Source of the DNA: Bradyrhizobium erythrophlei
Lineage (GTDB): Bacteria; Pseudomonadota; Alphaproteobacteria; Rhizobiales; Xanthobacteraceae
Assembly: GCF_900129425.1 (NCBI RefSeq)
Contig: NZ_LT670817.1
Location: 3,100,001 to 3,164,000, forward strand
Direction of reading: 5' to 3'
DNA: 64,000 nt
Below, piece by piece: positions 62,064-64,000 of the stretch. How positions within the stretch are numbered: the first letter of the stretch is position 1; the number at the start of each line of letters is the position of its first letter. The translations under genes and the position numbers were made by a program. The notes beneath the pieces were generated by a model. The model searched no databases and was not told where the DNA came from. It saw only the letters and a list, made by a program, of their open reading frames with translations.

Positions 62064-62126
62064 TTTAGAACGCTTCAAATCTCATCTTAGAACGATTTCA
62101 AACTCGCGATTTAGAATCATTTTGAT
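62064..62126 (+). promoter_or_regulatory. three iron-control-element (Irr box)-like sites
   Basis: TTTAGAACGCTTCAAAT (62064), CTTAGAACGATTTCAAA (62086) and TTTAGAATCATTTTGAT (62110) each resemble the ICE consensus TTTAGAA-N3-TTCTAAA with 2 to about 5 mismatches, at 22- and 24-base spacing. They stand before the siderophore receptor gene, where Irr control is expected in Bradyrhizobium. Confidence 0.55.
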
Positions 62127-62247
62127 CTGGACCTATTCAAATATCCCGGTGCCGTAATCGCATTGACCCGAATTTTTCCGCTCGATACCAACGCCCCATT
62201 GCTCATGTGCAGATCAACCGCATCGGCGATTTGAAGGGGCGTGTTGG

Positions 62248-64000
62248 ATGGGGCGGGCGCAAGCGCCGGGATCGTTGCGAACAATCCGGCGCATCTCGAA
62301 GGCTGCTCTGTTTTCGGTGCGCGTCGCCGCGCTCGGTGGACTGGCCTGCACGACGGCGGCCGATGCGCAAACGGTCGGAGCGGCGCCGTCGTCTCCAGCG
62401 GGATCACAACTTCCGCCAATCGAGATCACTTCGCCTGAGGTCAAGCGCCGCGCCAATAGCGTGCCGGCGCAGCGCGCCGACCGCGGTGCCCAGAAGCGCC
62501 GGACGCAGGCCGCGCGCCGGCCCGAGCCGCAAGCCGCGCCGAAGGCGGCATTCGGGGTATCGCAGGATGCCCGCACCGGTACGGTCGGCGTTTATGCCAA
62601 CAGCACGTCGGTCGCCACCAAGACCAACACGCCGCTGGTCGATATTCCGCAGTCGCTGAGCGTGCTGACAAAGGACTTCATCAGGGACCAGGGCTTTCAG
62701 GGCCTCACCGACGTCACCCGCTATGTGCCCGGCGTCGCGGTCCACCAGGGTGAGGGCAACCGCGACGAACTGGTGATCCGCGGCGTGGATTCCAGCGCGA
62801 ACTTCTTCGTCAACGGCTTTCGCGACGACGTGCAGTATTTCCGTGATCTCTACAACGCTCAGAGCGTCGAGGTCCTCAAGGGGCCGTCCGCGCTGACCTT
62901 CGGCCGTGGCGCGGGCGGCGGCCTTCTCAATCGCACGCTGAAGGACGCCGACGGCACCAAAGTTTATAACGCATTGATGCAGACGGGCTCCTGGAACGAT
63001 CGTCGTTTCGCGCTCGATGCCGGGCAGGCCGTCAACGATAACGTCGCCGTGCGCTTCAACGCCTTCTACGAAGGCACCGATACGTTCCGTGACTTCGGCC
63101 GGATCGAGCGCTTCGGCATCAATCCGACCGTCACCGTGAAACCCGACGACAACACCAAGGTCAAGCTCAGCTACGAATATTTTCACGACGAGCGCACCTC
63201 CGATCGCGGCAATCCTTCGCAGGCGCTCGCGGGCGGGGCGACCCGTTTCAATCCCACGACGCCGTTTGCGCCGAATGGAGATCTGTCGGCATTCTTCGGC
63301 AGCCCGACCTACAATGTCGCGCGCGCCGATGTGCAGACCGCGATCGCCGTCGTCGAGCACGATTTCGAAAACGGATTGACGGTCAGGAACGGGACCATCT
63401 TTGCCGATTACAAGAAGTTCTACCAGAATGTCTATCCCGCCAACGGGCCGCTGTCGGGCGCGGTCGATCCGACCGACAGCACCTTCAATCTCGGGGCTTA
63501 CCAGCATTGGACCAACCGCGATAACGCCTTCAACCAGACCGATTTCGTCTACAAGACCAACACCGGCCCGGCGCTTCATACGGTTGGCTTCGGCACCGAA
63601 TTCGGCCGGGAGGCCGGCGTCGATATCCGCAACACCGGATTCTTTCCGACCTCGGGCGGTGGCCTGTCCAATACGATAATCGCCAACCCGTTTGCGCCGA
63701 CCTACTTCGGACCCGTGGTCTTCATCCATCAGTTTCCGGGCGCGTTTTCGCCCGGCATTACCGGCGCCGACTCCAACAGCAACTATCGTCTCTTCGTCGA
63801 ATCCGCCTACGTTCGCGATACCGTCGAAATCACGCGCTGGATCCAGTTGATCGGCGGCGCCCGCTTCGATCGCTTCGACATGTCGGCACTGGACATGAAC
63901 ACGAACATCCATCGCGGCAGGGTTGACGACGAGATTTCGCCGCAAGCCGCCGTGATCGTCAAGCCGGCCGCCAATCTGTCGATCTATAGCGCCTACAGCG
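62248..64000 (+). CDS. TonB-dependent siderophore receptor (cut by window end)
   Basis: The frame from ATG 62248 (GAAGGGG upstream) stays open to the last base, 584 codons. It begins with a signal peptide (about 1-41, ending ACTTAADAQ) and a basic linker. The plug domain follows: NTPLVDIPQSLSVLTKDF, DVTRYVPGVAVHQGEGNRDELVIRGVD, FVNGFRDDVQYF and VEVLKGPSALTFGRGAGGGLLNR. The barrel starts next (NDNVAVRFNAFYEG, VKLSYEYFHDERTSDRG). The Fiu-like plug suggests a catecholate ferric-siderophore. Iron control by the Irr-like boxes is likely. Confidence 0.9.
   Translation, partial: MGRAQAPGSLRTIRRISKAALFSVRVAALGGLACTTAADAQTVGAAPSSPAGSQLPPIEITSPEVKRRANSVPAQRADRGAQKRRTQAARRPEPQAAPKAAFGVSQDARTGTVGVYANSTSVATKTNTPLVDIPQSLSVLTKDFIRDQGFQGLTDVTRYVPGVAVHQGEGNRDELVIRGVDSSANFFVNGFRDDVQYFRDLYNAQSVEVLKGPSALTFGRGAGGGLLNRTLKDADGTKVYNALMQTGSWNDRRFALDAGQAVNDNVAVRFNAFYEGTDTFRDFGRIERFGINPTVTVKPDDNTKVKLSYEYFHDERTSDRGNPSQALAGGATRFNPTTPFAPNGDLSAFFGSPTYNVARADVQTAIAVVEHDFENGLTVRNGTIFADYKKFYQNVYPANGPLSGAVDPTDSTFNLGAYQHWTNRDNAFNQTDFVYKTNTGPALHTVGFGTEFGREAGVDIRNTGFFPTSGGGLSNTIIANPFAPTYFGPVVFIHQFPGAFSPGITGADSNSNYRLFVESAYVRDTVEITRWIQLIGGARFDRFDMSALDMNTNIHRGRVDDEISPQAAVIVKPAANLSIYSAYS

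Noticed and set aside
62064..62126. Possible CRISPR-like short repeat array
   Set aside because: Units are degenerate and 22-24 bases apart with no spacers; they fit iron-responsive boxes better.
62404..63945. Reverse-strand open frame of 513 codons opposite the siderophore receptor
   Set aside because: Shadow of the TonB receptor frame, which has signal peptide, plug and barrel motifs.

Overview
The window looks like chromosome from an alphaproteobacterium of the Bradyrhizobiaceae (Bradyrhizobium or a close relative). This is inferred from high GC, several short hypothetical proteins typical of that group (32.2-34.3 kb), a REP-like hairpin of the group's style, FixK-type and Irr-type regulatory boxes, and a complete branched-chain amino-acid ABC transporter. 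No rRNA, tRNA or CRISPR array was found.

About 1-31.1 kb is the structural and lysis half of a contractile-tailed (myovirus-like) prophage, all on the + strand except one inserted gene. In order it holds: an Acb1-like 2H domain fused to a head protease and scaffold; a dATP/dGTP diphosphohydrolase-like protein; the major capsid protein, preceded by three tandem hairpins with the same loop; head-tail connectors; sheath and tube; tail chaperones G and G-T joined by a -1 frameshift; a tail amidase; an antisense GIY-YIG gene flanked by 13-bp direct repeats; tape measure; and a P2/Mu-style baseplate (U, X, D, V, an S74 protein, W, J, I). Then come tail fibres (two with Sec signal peptides), a GH19 endolysin, a papain-like hydrolase, an outer-membrane barrel, a holin-like protein, a ParA-like ATPase, a metallophosphoesterase and an SprT-like protein. 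Terminase and probably the portal lie upstream of the window. Integrase, repressor and att sites were not seen, so the prophage right end is only bracketed (about 31.1-32.2 kb).

About 31.1-47.2 kb is accessory DNA. It has a secreted Cys-rich protein behind a FixK/FNR box, a minimal ATP-dependent ligase, small orphan genes and an MgtC protein. A defence island follows: a PrrC/RloC-like ATPase with possible anticodon-nuclease residues, a complete type III restriction-modification pair, and a three-gene ABC-three-component (ABC-3C) cassette of nuclease effector, middle component and SMC-like ATPase. The cassette lies between two related 118-bp direct repeats.

From 47.3 kb the content is ordinary chromosome: a spermidine-synthase-like protein, the livK-H-M-G-F type ABC transporter, a TetR regulator divergent from a large arylsulfatase, an IalB-like protein, an RND efflux pump with its membrane fusion protein and a divergent MarR regulator, and the start of a TonB-dependent siderophore receptor (cut by the window end) preceded by three degenerate iron-control-element-like boxes.
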